DNA of 64,000 bases, taken from positions 34,968-98,967 of the forward strand of contig JALUYA010000005.1 of NCBI GenBank assembly GCA_027018875.1. The letters run 5' to 3'. The notes under the pieces were generated by a model. It ran no database searches. It was not told the DNA's origin and saw only the letters and a program-made list of their open reading frames with translations. Shown piece by piece: positions 10,150 to 18,102 of the stretch. The DNA comes from Gammaproteobacteria bacterium (GTDB lineage: Bacteria > Pseudomonadota > Gammaproteobacteria > JAKDMP01). Numbering within the stretch: the first letter of the stretch is position 1; each line of letters starts with the position of its first letter. The translations under genes and the position numbers were made by a program.

Positions 10150-10318
10150 GGAATAAAACTGATTGAGTGGGTGATTAGTGTATCCTACGTGCCTCGGGAT
10201 GTGGGGGAAGTCAGCGTCAGCCAAGGCACCGGGCAAGGGCGGAACTACCGGCTGTTCGTTCCAGTCCGGACCGGTTGGAACGAACAGCGTACCGCGAACG
10301 CGTAGTGGCGGGCTTGCG

Positions 10319-11158
10319 TTATTGCCGCCTGCCAGGGTTGCCGAGCCGAAGTAACGCGCCGTTGGCGGCAATGATCCCCGGTGCCGAACAGACGTCGTTC
10401 GGGTTGCCGCCGTTAAGGCGGCAGATTGCGGCGCTCAGGAGGTTTACCTGGGGCATGACTTTCTGAAACAGCTTGCTTTGCGGATTCGCAAGCTCCGTGG
10501 CAACCGAATTCCACCTTCTACCGATGATTTCCGAGGGCAGCAGCATCGGAGTGGTGAGCATGTACTGTCCGTCCAGATAGATAAACGGGATCCCACCGAA
10601 GACCTGGGTATAGGGGGGGGCGTCGAAGGTGTTGAAGATTTTCTGTTCCTGAGCGGTCATCTTCATCAATGGTTTGTAGTTCCGGTCTTGCGTCTCTACG
10701 GCCCGGAAAGCAAGATAGGGGCTCACGTAATGGGCCCGCAGGAAGGAGAAGGTGACGGTATTGGGATAGACATCACGCGAGGCGGAAAACATGTATCCCA
10801 GTCCCGTGAGTTTGCCGAAACGAACCAGGGTGAGGATCAGTGCCCAGCGCTGTCCGGCGCAGTAGGGGCAGAAGTCGGCGCCGATGTAAAGCAACCCCGG
10901 CTTGTTCCCCTTGTTGAGCCGTTGACCGGAGATGGCCTTGAGATGGATCACGCCCGGAGCAACGCCCAGGCCGAGGCCGGCCTTGCTGGCCTGTTCCAGC
11001 GTGGTGATCAGGCTTTGCGGCACGGGTTTATCGAGTTTTGCCGCTAGTTCCGGCGGGATATTGGATTGGGCGGGACCGAACAAGCCGGCCAGGGCGGAAG
11101 GCGCCGCAAACACGGCCAGGGCTAAAGCCAGGGCGGCGATACGAAGGGTTCGGGTCAT
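10319..11158 (-). CDS. DUF929 family thioredoxin-fold secreted protein
   Basis: About 279 residues with an N-terminal Sec signal peptide (TLRIAALALALAVFAAPSALA). The region GLLYIGADFCPYCAGQRWALILTL carries a CxxC motif in a thioredoxin-like setting. The rest (SRDVYPNTVTFSF, FNTFDAPPYTQVFGGIPFIYLDGQY) fits the DUF929 family. A periplasmic thiol-redox role is inferred from the CxxC and the export signal; the substrate is unknown. The likely start is ATG 11158; in-frame ATGs lie slightly upstream. Confidence 0.7.
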   Translation of the reverse strand: MTRTLRIAALALALAVFAAPSALAGLFGPAQSNIPPELAAKLDKPVPQSLITTLEQASKAGLGLGVAPGVIHLKAISGQRLNKGNKPGLLYIGADFCPYCAGQRWALILTLVRFGKLTGLGYMFSASRDVYPNTVTFSFLRAHYVSPYLAFRAVETQDRNYKPLMKMTAQEQKIFNTFDAPPYTQVFGGIPFIYLDGQYMLTTPMLLPSEIIGRRWNSVATELANPQSKLFQKVMPQVNLLSAAICRLNGGNPNDVCSAPGIIAANGALLRLGNPGRRQ

Positions 11159-11237
11159 GTGCAACTCCATGCAAGCGCAAACGATCATTTAAGATTTAAT
11201 AATATCCTAAAAGCCCATCCGGTATGGTTTTGGTTCT

Positions 11238-11963
11238 ATGTGTGTCTTAGCCTGGGCCTGGCGGGCTCATCCCGATTATCCGCTGGTAGTGCTTGCCAAC
11301 CGTGATGAACTATATGATCGCCCCACCGCACCGCTCGGGTGGTGGGCGGAAGTGCCGACAATTGCGGCGGGGCGGGATCTCGAGGCGGGAGGCACCTGGC
11401 TGGGAGTGAGCCGCGGCGGCCGGTTTGCGGCACTTAGTAATCGTGGGGGTCCGAAACCGGCGCGCGCCCCCTCGCGGGGCGGGTTGGTGGCCGGTTTCCT
11501 GAAAAGCGACGAGTCTGCCGCTGTTGCGGCGGCAACCATCCAGGCTCGGGCGGATCGTTATGCCGGGTTTAACTTACTCCTTGGCGATGGCCATGACCTG
11601 GTGTATGTCTCGAATCGAGAGCCGGAGCGGTTGTTGACTCCCGGTATATATGGCATGGCGAACGGGGGGTTCGACGAGGTTTCGCCGCGGGGTAAGCGGC
11701 TGGTCGGGTACCTCTCGGGTTGGGTGCGTGAACGGGGTTTGCCGGAGCCGCAAACCTGGTTTACTCTGCTCGCCGACACAACCCGTGTCCAGGCCGGAGA
11801 TCCCTTGAGTGCCCTGTTCGTGCGCGCAGATGTCTATGGTACCCGGGCTTCTCAATTGGTGTGGTTCGGCTCCGATGGCCGGGTCTCTATCCGGGAACAT
11901 CGATTCGATGCCCGGGGACGGATCGAGGGGGAACAGATGTTGGAGTTTGATCTATGTCGATAG
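11238..11963 (+). CDS. NRDE/TANGO2-family protein
   Basis: A 241-residue protein with the family-defining N-terminus MCVLAWAW...VVLANRDELYDRP; the NRDE tetrapeptide is intact. The family has an Ntn-hydrolase-like fold with Cys2 as possible nucleophile, and is linked in eukaryotes to haem and lipid handling; the bacterial role is unsettled. Its stop overlaps the start of the S9 peptidase gene by ten bases, suggesting cotranscription. Confidence 0.85.
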   Translation: MCVLAWAWRAHPDYPLVVLANRDELYDRPTAPLGWWAEVPTIAAGRDLEAGGTWLGVSRGGRFAALSNRGGPKPARAPSRGGLVAGFLKSDESAAVAAATIQARADRYAGFNLLLGDGHDLVYVSNREPERLLTPGIYGMANGGFDEVSPRGKRLVGYLSGWVRERGLPEPQTWFTLLADTTRVQAGDPLSALFVRADVYGTRASQLVWFGSDGRVSIREHRFDARGRIEGEQMLEFDLCR

Positions 11964-13855
11964 GTTCGCCGGTGGCGCTGTGGGAGTCACCGGTATCGGC
12001 GGAGCAGGCGGGCATCGGTTCGGGTTCTCTGGCCGAGCCCTGGGTGGATACCGAGGCATTGTATTGGTTAGAAGGGTTGCCGTCTGCAGCCGGGCGTACC
12101 GGGGTGTTGTGTCTGCGCGGGCGGAAGATAGTGAGCCTCGTCCCCGCACCCTTCAATGTGCGTAGTCGGGTAAACGAATATGGTGGGGGGGCCTATGCGG
12201 TCACCATGGATGGGTTGTGGTTCGTTAACGACCTGGATCAGGCCTTATGCCGAGTGACGAACGGGAGGGTCGAGCGGGTCATTCAGGCCGCCGGACTGGC
12301 CTTTGGGGATCTGAGCTGGGATCCCTTGCGGCGCCGCCTGATTGCGGTAGTGGAAGATCGGCGGGGAGACTCGACGCTACAGCGGCTGGTGGCCGTGAAC
12401 AGTCGGGGAGAAATCCAGGTGCTTGGCGAGGGCGCGGATTTTTATGCCGCGCCCCGGGTGTCTCCCCGGGGCGATGAGATGGTTTGGCTCGAATGGTCCA
12501 TGCCGCACATGCCCTGGGAATCCACCCGGCTGGTGCGCTCACGGTTTACCGCAGAGGGAAGGTTGGGTTCGCGGCACCAGGTTGCGGGTGGAGACGGTGA
12601 ATCGTTGGCCCAGCCCGAGTGGTCTCCCGACGGGGAACTGTGGGTGGTTTCGGATCGTAGCGGCTGGTGGAACCTGTGGCGGATGGCGGGCGATGAGCTG
12701 ATATGTGTGTGCCGGACACCGGCCGAATGTGCCCGCCCGGCCTTTGCATTTGCGCAGCGCTTGTACGGGTTTACCCCCGAGGGTGGCTTGTTCCTGGCCG
12801 AGGCCGCTGATGGGCTTTGGCAGTGCCGGGAAGGGTATCGCGATGGAAGCGCCATGGCGGCGCAGCTTGAACGCTTGAGCGAGGTGGTCGGTATTCACGC
12901 CGGACCGGCCGGGACGGCGGTGATCGCGGGGGGGGCGGAGGTTCCGCTCGGCGTGTATTTCCGGCGGCGGGGGAAAACCTCGTTTCGCCGGGTCTCTGTT
13001 AGGCGGGAGATGGACCTGGATTCCGCCTGGTTTCCACCCGTCGAAGCCTTGGATTTTCCGAGCGCATCCGGCGCCCGGGCGCACGCGCTGTACTTCCCGC
13101 CCACGGCGCCGGGCCGGCGCTCGGTTCGTTCGCGACCGGTTCGAGTCCGCTGTCACGGGGGGCCCACTTCGGCGGCTTCGAGTGCGCTGGATCCGAGGAC
13201 CCTGTTCTGGACGAGCCGTGGGATCGGGGTTGCCGAACTCAATTACCGGGGCTCAACCGGCTATGGCCGGGCCTATCGCGAATCCCTGAAAGGTGCCTGG
13301 GGGAAGGCCGATGTGGAGGATGCGCTGGCGTTAGCCGCCGTTTTGGCCGCGCGCCGGGAGGTGGATGCGGCGCGGCTGGGTATCGCCGGGGGAAGTGCCG
13401 GGGGGCTGACCGTGCTGCTTGCGCTTCGCGGCCCGAGTCCCTATGCGGTCGGTACCAGCCTGTACGGGGTTGCCGATCTACTGGCGCTGATGCACGATAC
13501 CCATCGTTTCGAGGCGCATTATGGTGAATGGTTGCTGGGACCGTGGCCGGGCGCGCGACAACACTATTTGGATCGTTCGCCGCTGCGCCATGCCCAGGAA
13601 ATCACTCGACCCGTGATTTTTCTGCAGGGCCTGGATGATCCGGTGGTACCGCCGGATCAAAGCGCATCCATGGCTCGGGCACTGGCCGCCCGGGGTATCC
13701 CCGTGGCACTCGAAATTTTCCCGGAAGAACGGCACGGTTTTCGCCGCCCCGGGACGGTCGTCCGTGCCCTGGCCCTGGAACTGGGCTTTTACCTGCGCGT
13801 TCTCGATCTCGCTTCCACCGAATCGTTGCCACGGCTGAATCTGCTGGCGGGATAG
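11954..13855 (+). CDS. S9 prolyl oligopeptidase-family serine peptidase
   Basis: 633 residues: an N-terminal beta-propeller (roughly 20-350) and a C-terminal alpha/beta-hydrolase domain. The catalytic triad is visible: Ser in LGIAGGSAGGL (about 480), Asp in LQGLDDPVVPP (about 560) and His in EERHGFRRPG (about 594). It probably cleaves short peptides or acylated amino termini in the cytoplasm, as no signal peptide is seen. ATG 11954 overlaps the NRDE gene. Confidence 0.88.
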   Translation: MSIGSPVALWESPVSAEQAGIGSGSLAEPWVDTEALYWLEGLPSAAGRTGVLCLRGRKIVSLVPAPFNVRSRVNEYGGGAYAVTMDGLWFVNDLDQALCRVTNGRVERVIQAAGLAFGDLSWDPLRRRLIAVVEDRRGDSTLQRLVAVNSRGEIQVLGEGADFYAAPRVSPRGDEMVWLEWSMPHMPWESTRLVRSRFTAEGRLGSRHQVAGGDGESLAQPEWSPDGELWVVSDRSGWWNLWRMAGDELICVCRTPAECARPAFAFAQRLYGFTPEGGLFLAEAADGLWQCREGYRDGSAMAAQLERLSEVVGIHAGPAGTAVIAGGAEVPLGVYFRRRGKTSFRRVSVRREMDLDSAWFPPVEALDFPSASGARAHALYFPPTAPGRRSVRSRPVRVRCHGGPTSAASSALDPRTLFWTSRGIGVAELNYRGSTGYGRAYRESLKGAWGKADVEDALALAAVLAARREVDAARLGIAGGSAGGLTVLLALRGPSPYAVGTSLYGVADLLALMHDTHRFEAHYGEWLLGPWPGARQHYLDRSPLRHAQEITRPVIFLQGLDDPVVPPDQSASMARALAARGIPVALEIFPEERHGFRRPGTVVRALALELGFYLRVLDLASTESLPRLNLLAG

Positions 13856-13875
13856 AGATCCGGCCGCGGAAATTC

Positions 13876-14199
13876 TTACCCCGCTTTGACCGGAGCTTGC
13901 CGCGGACGGCGGGACAGCCACCCGTCCAGCTCCCCGAGGAGGCGGGGTAACACAAAGTCGTATAGGCAGTAGTAGATAAATGGGCCGTGCCGTTCGGGGC
14001 GTACCAGTCCCGCTTCACGCAAGATACGCAAATGGAACGAGGTATTGCTCTGGTTTAGACCGGCGGTTGATGCGATATCTCCCACGGAGCGACATTCCTG
14101 AACCAGGGACAGAAAAATACGCAGCCGGTTGGGTTCGGCCAGGAGCCGGAGCAAGGCCGCCAGGCGATCGGGATCGGGCGGGATATAGTCAAGTTGCAT
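13876..14199 (-). CDS. ArsR-family transcriptional regulator
   Basis: A 107-residue winged-helix repressor. The helix-turn-helix is visible in SVGDIASTAGLNQSNTSFHLRILREAGLV (about 38-66), followed by a wing ending FIYYCLYDF. The classical ELCVCDL metal-binding box is replaced by QECRSVGDI, leaving one Cys there. It is divergent from a methyltransferase gene and its start codon lies inside an inverted repeat, so it probably represses both itself and the methyltransferase/Met-rich pair. Confidence 0.85.
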   Translation of the reverse strand: MQLDYIPPDPDRLAALLRLLAEPNRLRIFLSLVQECRSVGDIASTAGLNQSNTSFHLRILREAGLVRPERHGPFIYYCLYDFVLPRLLGELDGWLSRRPRQAPVKAG

Positions 14200-14236
14200 A
14201 TGAGCATTGACTTATGTGAGTAGATGCTCGTATTAT
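14198..14236 (+). promoter_or_regulatory. Divergent promoter and probable ArsR operator
   Basis: A sigma-70-type promoter reads right: TTGACT at 14207-14212, an 18-base spacer, TATTAT at 14231-14236. It is embraced by an imperfect inverted repeat, ATATGAGCAT (14198-14207) and ATGCTCGTAT (14224-14233), nine of ten bases matching, 16 bases apart. The left arm covers the arsR-type start codon. Binding here would block the -35 region of the methyltransferase gene. Confidence 0.6.
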
Positions 14237-14269
14237 GACAGATCGTTGCTCCTCCGTATCGGTTCGTCC

Positions 14270-14872
14270 ATGAATGTTTCCCAGACACCGCTGTTTCCCG
14301 CTACCATCATGCCGGACAAGGACTGGTGGCGGGCCCTGTGGCCGGATCCCGAGGCCGTGCTACGCGGGGTCGGGATTGAACCGGGAATGAACATTGTGGA
14401 CTTGTGTTGCGGCGACGGGCACTTTACCAGACCCATGTGTCGGCTGGCTTACCCTGGCAAGACCTGGGCGCTGGATTTGGATGCAGCCCTGCTTGGTCAG
14501 GCCGAACAGGGTTGCCGGGACAGCCCGAACTTTCATGCCATCCTGGGTGATGCGCGGGACCTACCGAAACAGATCGGCGAACTGCTCGACTTCGTTTTTA
14601 TGGCCAATACTTTCCATGGTGTTCCCGACAAGACAGAACTTGCGCAGGCGGTATACCAGGCGCTCAAGCCGGGGGGCTGTTTCGCCATCGTCAACTGGTA
14701 CCGGCGTCCACGTGAGGAAACCATTGTTCTTGACCGGCCCCGGGGGCCAAAAACCGCACTGCGCATGGAGCCTGAAGAGGTACGGCAGGTTGTAGAGCCG
14801 GCCGGATTCAGACTGGAGAAAGTCGTTGCCGTCGGTCCTTACCATTACGGGGCAGTGTTTTTGAAAACCTGA
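14270..14872 (+). CDS. Class I SAM-dependent methyltransferase
   Basis: 200 residues with SAM-binding motif MNIVDLCCGDGHFTRP (about 41-56) and later Rossmann motifs (TWALDLDAALL, ILGDARDLP, LKPGGCFAIVNWY). The substrate is not evident. It shares a divergent operator with an ArsR-type regulator and is followed 25 bases later by a methionine-rich peptide gene, which suggests a metal or metalloid response. ATG 14270 is preferred over the TTG at 14207, which lies within the promoter. Confidence 0.75.
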   Translation: MNVSQTPLFPATIMPDKDWWRALWPDPEAVLRGVGIEPGMNIVDLCCGDGHFTRPMCRLAYPGKTWALDLDAALLGQAEQGCRDSPNFHAILGDARDLPKQIGELLDFVFMANTFHGVPDKTELAQAVYQALKPGGCFAIVNWYRRPREETIVLDRPRGPKTALRMEPEEVRQVVEPAGFRLEKVVAVGPYHYGAVFLKT

Positions 14873-14897
14873 ATGCATATTAAACGGAGAGATCGTC

Positions 14898-15161
14898 ATG
14901 AAAGAAACGGTGAAGAAAGTAATGGAGAAGATGATGTCGGGCATGATGAAACCCGAGGAGATGCCCCACATGATGGAAACCATGATGGACAGTGTGTTCA
15001 AGGAAATGTCGTCCGAGGATCGCGTGAACTTCATGCGGAACATGATGCCGCGCTGTATGTCCATGATGTTTTCCGAACTGGAACCCGATGCCCGTAAAGA
15101 TCTAGCCGGAGCCATGCTGAAACGCATGATGGACGAATTAAAGGGCCAATTGGATAGTTGA
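14898..15161 (+). CDS. Small methionine-rich protein
   Basis: 87 residues, 21 of them Met, many as MM pairs spaced along predicted amphipathic helix (EKMMSGMMKPEEM, HMMETMMDS, FMRNMM). There is no signal peptide; one Cys and one His. Met-rich stretches in other proteins bind soft metals such as Cu(I) or Ag(I), so a cytoplasmic metal buffer or sensor partner is an inference. GGAGAG precedes the ATG. It is the last gene of the ArsR-controlled unit. Confidence 0.7.
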   Translation: MKETVKKVMEKMMSGMMKPEEMPHMMETMMDSVFKEMSSEDRVNFMRNMMPRCMSMMFSELEPDARKDLAGAMLKRMMDELKGQLDS

Positions 15162-15221
15162 TTCAAGGGAAGTGACATGGAAAAGCCGGATAGGAATCCC
15201 CGGAGGGAGAAAGCAACCCCC

Positions 15222-16180
15222 GTTCTGTAAATTCGGCACTCCTTTCGTGGGCCGTTATCATTGGGCGGGATCCAGATAGACTCGATCGGTCACCCATTCC
15301 TCGGGGATTTCCATGGCCACGGCGCTTGCGAGGCGCAGACAGGATGTCTGATTGGGGAACGGCGTGGCGATGCGGGTGCGCCGGCGTATCTCTTTGTTCA
15401 CGTGCTCGCAGATGTTGCTGGTTCGAAGCCGTCCGCGATGTGCTTTGGGAAAGGCGAAAGCGGAGAATCTCTCGGGCAGAGTCGTCTCGGCCCGGGTGAC
15501 GAACTTGGGCACACTTTTCGCATAGCACTTGAGGAAGGTGTCGAGCAGGCGCTTGGCCTTGTGCTCGTCGGGGGCGTTGAAGATCGCGCGAATGGCGGTG
15601 CCCACCACGCGCTTCCTGCCTTGGTGTGGCACGTGGGCTTGGCCATTTTGCTGGAGATGGAACTGACAGCGTTGCCGGGTCAGCCCCGGCCACACCGCCC
15701 GGCGCGCCGCTTTCAACCCCCCTCATGGGCATCGGAGACGATCAGCTTCGGGCCCTTGAGCCCCCGCTCGGCCAAGTCGCTCAAAAACTTGCGCCAATGC
15801 ACCTCGGCCTCGCTCAAGGCCGCCGAGGCGCCGGGCACCTCGCGCCGCCCGCGCGCATTCCCCCCGATCGCCACCAACACCACCATGTCGCGCACCTCAC
15901 CCACCTCACGCACCTCCTCATAGCGCGCATCGAAAAAACAGGGGTAAATCGCCCAGCTTGCGGCCGCGCCAGGCCTCTAGAGTCTCGTCCAGCGCCTTGC
16001 GCATCCCCACAAACCCGTACTCGCTGAGTATTCCATAGACCCCTTCCAATGGGGTGGTATCCTTGACTCAACAGGCCATCGGTTGTCTCCTTTCGTTTAG
16101 TTGGTAAAAAATCCCTCCGAAAGAATACGCCATGGCCTGTCACTTCCTCGACCAGGCCAATTTACAGAAAGCGTGGTACA
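15222..16180 (-). mobile_element. Degenerate IS256-family insertion element
   Basis: Terminal inverted repeats are recognisable: the left end reads inward TTCTGTAAATTCGGC (15226-15240) and the right end reads inward TTCTGTAAATTGGCC (complement of about 16161-16175). Between them lies a broken IS256-type transposase lacking its N-terminal region. At under 1 kb the element is shorter than a typical intact IS256-family member, so it has an internal deletion and is probably immobile by itself. Confidence 0.75.
15258..16056 (-). pseudogene. IS256-family transposase, truncated and frameshifted
   Basis: Three consecutive minus-strand frames give one transposase: EGVYGILSEYGFVGMRKAL..GRKLGDLPLFF, then DARYEEVREVGEVRDMVV..LIVSDAHEG, then LKAARRAVWPG..NICEHVNKEIRRRTR to the stop. 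The DDE residues lie in DARYEE, VSDAHEG and ICEHVNKE. The frame breaks coincide with homopolymers (a six-T run near 15930 and a six-G run near 15720 on the coding strand). About 100 N-terminal residues are missing. Confidence 0.85.
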
Positions 16181-16370
16181 CACAGCTCCCCTACCCCAGA
16201 ATAGTTATTGTCATAACAAAAGTTTAGTGCGCAACCGCAATGGATACACGGCCTGGGAATACCCCGAATACATGTTCGGGCCATCCGTTGCGGCGATCCC
16301 TCCCGCGGCCCGACGGCTTCCCTGGAGGGCACAATCGGTTCGCCGAAGATCCGCCGAGGGGATGGGGCTT

Positions 16371-17102
16371 TTATAGTAGGCCGCCGTTGACGCCGATTAC
16401 CTGGCGGGTAAGGTAGGCGGCGCCGGGTGAGAACAGGAACCCGACCACGGCGGCGACCTCCTCGGGTGTGCCGAGCCGCCGGGCGGGAATCCTGGCCTTG
16501 AGTTCGTCCAGTGCAAGCTCCCGGGTCATATCGGTTTCGATCAGCCCCGGGGCGACGCAGTTGACCGTGATGGCCCGGCTGGCGAGTTCCACGGCAAGGG
16601 CCTTGGTGGCGCCGATCAGGCCGGCCTTGGCGGCGCTGTAGTTGACCTGCCCGGGGTTACCTGTCTGGCCCGCGAGCGACGAGATGACGACGATCCGTCC
16701 CCCGGCATGTAACCGCACCATGGGCATTATCAGGGGCTGGACGACGTTGTAGAAGCCATCGAGATCGGTACGCATCACCCGACGCCAGTCTCCGGGCGAC
16801 ATGGCGGCAAACAGGCCGTCGGCGGTAATTCCGGCGTTGACGACAATGCCCCAGTAAGCGCCGTGGGCGTTGATTTCGGCTTCCAGCCGGGCGCGCACGG
16901 TTTCACCCTCGCCGACGTCGAAGGCAAGGGTCGTGGCCGCGGCGCCGGAGGCGCGGATCTGCTCGGTAAGCTTCGTGGCCGCGGACTCGTTGCGGTGGTA
17001 GTGAATGGTGATGGCGAAGCCATCGGCGCCCAGTCGCCGAGCGATGGCTCGACCGATTCCGCCTCCGCCGCCGGTGATCAATACGCGGGGGGCTGGGTTC
17101 AT
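16371..17102 (-). CDS. 3-oxoacyl-ACP reductase, FabG-like (ApeQ-type)
   Basis: SDR ketoreductase, 243 residues: cofactor loop TGGGGGIGRAIARRLG at the N-terminus, NAGI motif (VVNAGITADGL), catalytic Ser in VISSLAGQTG and YSAAK (Tyr/Lys). In this setting it should reduce beta-ketoacyl-ACP intermediates of the polyene chain. Its ATG overlaps the upstream dehydratase stop (ATGA). It is the last gene of the polyene operon; the IS256 remnant starts about 190 bases downstream. Confidence 0.9.
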   Translation of the reverse strand: MNPAPRVLITGGGGGIGRAIARRLGADGFAITIHYHRNESAATKLTEQIRASGAAATTLAFDVGEGETVRARLEAEINAHGAYWGIVVNAGITADGLFAAMSPGDWRRVMRTDLDGFYNVVQPLIMPMVRLHAGGRIVVISSLAGQTGNPGQVNYSAAKAGLIGATKALAVELASRAITVNCVAPGLIETDMTRELALDELKARIPARRLGTPEEVAAVVGFLFSPGAAYLTRQVIGVNGGLL

Positions 17103-17551
17103 GTTTCCTGGCCCTGGTCGGTGGCGTAAGCGATGATCAACTCCGCCGTAGCCTGCTCTTTACCAGCACTCATGATATGGCAATCGAAGCGCCCCGCGCC
17201 CCGGGCGGTGACAGCAAGGCAATGCGCGTGGATCAGCAGCCCGGCCCCGGCGGGGAATAAGGCCACCCCGGCTTCGAACCGGCGGGCGCCGAGCAGGTAT
17301 CCGTCTTGGGGATGGGTCCGGCCGGTCGCGTGGCGGGTCATCCCCAGGTAAAGGCCGGCGACCTGGGCCATGATTTCGATCCCGGCCCAAGCCGGGATTC
17401 CGCCCCGCGCGGGATCGAAGAGTCCGAGCGCCGGGCGCACTTCGAGCCGGGCACCGAGGAGCGCTCCCGGGGTGAACTCGACGATGGCATCCACCGCCCG
17501 GGCCGCGGGACCATGGGGCAGGAGCGCGGTGGGTGACGGCCAGGGTCTCAC
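17099..17551 (-). CDS. 3-hydroxyacyl-ACP dehydratase, ApeP-like hotdog protein
   Basis: 150 residues in the hotdog fold, with GGIPAWAGIEIMAQVAGLYLG as the central helix and LPHGPAARAVDAIVEFTPG at the N-terminus, as in the ApeP dehydratases of aryl-polyene clusters. The start is GTG 17551, which overlaps the upstream lipoprotein stop (GTGA); the longer open frame to 17620 would run well into that gene. It should work with the second dehydratase at 21874 in forming conjugated double bonds. Confidence 0.8.
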   Translation of the reverse strand: MRPWPSPTALLPHGPAARAVDAIVEFTPGALLGARLEVRPALGLFDPARGGIPAWAGIEIMAQVAGLYLGMTRHATGRTHPQDGYLLGARRFEAGVALFPAGAGLLIHAHCLAVTARGAGRFDCHIMSAGKEQATAELIIAYATDQGQET

Positions 17552-18102
17552 GGGGCCGGCACAGAGAGGGGGGTCATCTCGAGCTTCAACTCGATTCCGG
17601 GGATTGTTACGCGTATCCACTTGCCCCGGATGGTGGCTCGCGCCACCGGGGTTCCCCCGGGCACAGACCGCAGAACCCGGATCGTTTCCGATCCTTGCTG
17701 GTATTCGCTCAGCTTTAATCCGTAGAGGGCGCGGTGGAGGCGCGCTGCCGGTGCCCGGATGAGTTCGATCAGGGCCACCAGGAGCCCGGGGCGAAACGGG
17801 GTTGTGGCGGGGAAAGCACGCAGCTTACGGCCATCCCAGTGAATCTCGGCCAGCGGGATACCTGCGAGATTGGTGAGTGCGAGGCGCAGGCTGGCGGGAT
17901 TGATTACCAGTTGGCCGGTGAATTGTTGCACCCGGCTCTTGCGCCAGAGGCGAATCAGCTCGAGCCCGTGGCTCGGCGCAAGCGCCGCGGGAGGTAGGGG
18001 GCAGAACCAGCCGGAGGAGGCGAGGCGCACACAGCGGGCCCGCGGGGGAATTCCGGCGCAGCCGGCGAGGATTAGCAGCAGCAGGACCGGGGCGCGTTTC
18101 AT
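17548..18102 (-). CDS. DUF3261 lipoprotein (ApeN-like)
   Basis: 184 residues with a lipoprotein signal (LLLLILAGC, Cys15), so likely lipid-anchored in the outer or inner membrane. The remainder matches the DUF3261 pattern found beside MMPL exporters and LolA-like proteins in aryl-polyene clusters. It probably helps place the polyene lipid in the outer membrane; this is inferred from context. Its start overlaps the MMPL gene stop. Confidence 0.75.
   Translation of the reverse strand: MKRAPVLLLLILAGCAGIPPRARCVRLASSGWFCPLPPAALAPSHGLELIRLWRKSRVQQFTGQLVINPASLRLALTNLAGIPLAEIHWDGRKLRAFPATTPFRPGLLVALIELIRAPAARLHRALYGLKLSEYQQGSETIRVLRSVPGGTPVARATIRGKWIRVTIPGIELKLEMTPLSVPAP

Noticed and set aside
10150..10371. 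N-terminal extension of the rhodanese frame
   Set aside because: Low-complexity Pro/Gly sequence with no family match; the domain and membrane helix begin after 10149.
15710..15725. Programmed frameshift in the IS256 transposase
   Set aside because: IS256-family transposases are normally single frames, the N-terminus is missing and a second break exists, so decay or sequencing error is simpler.
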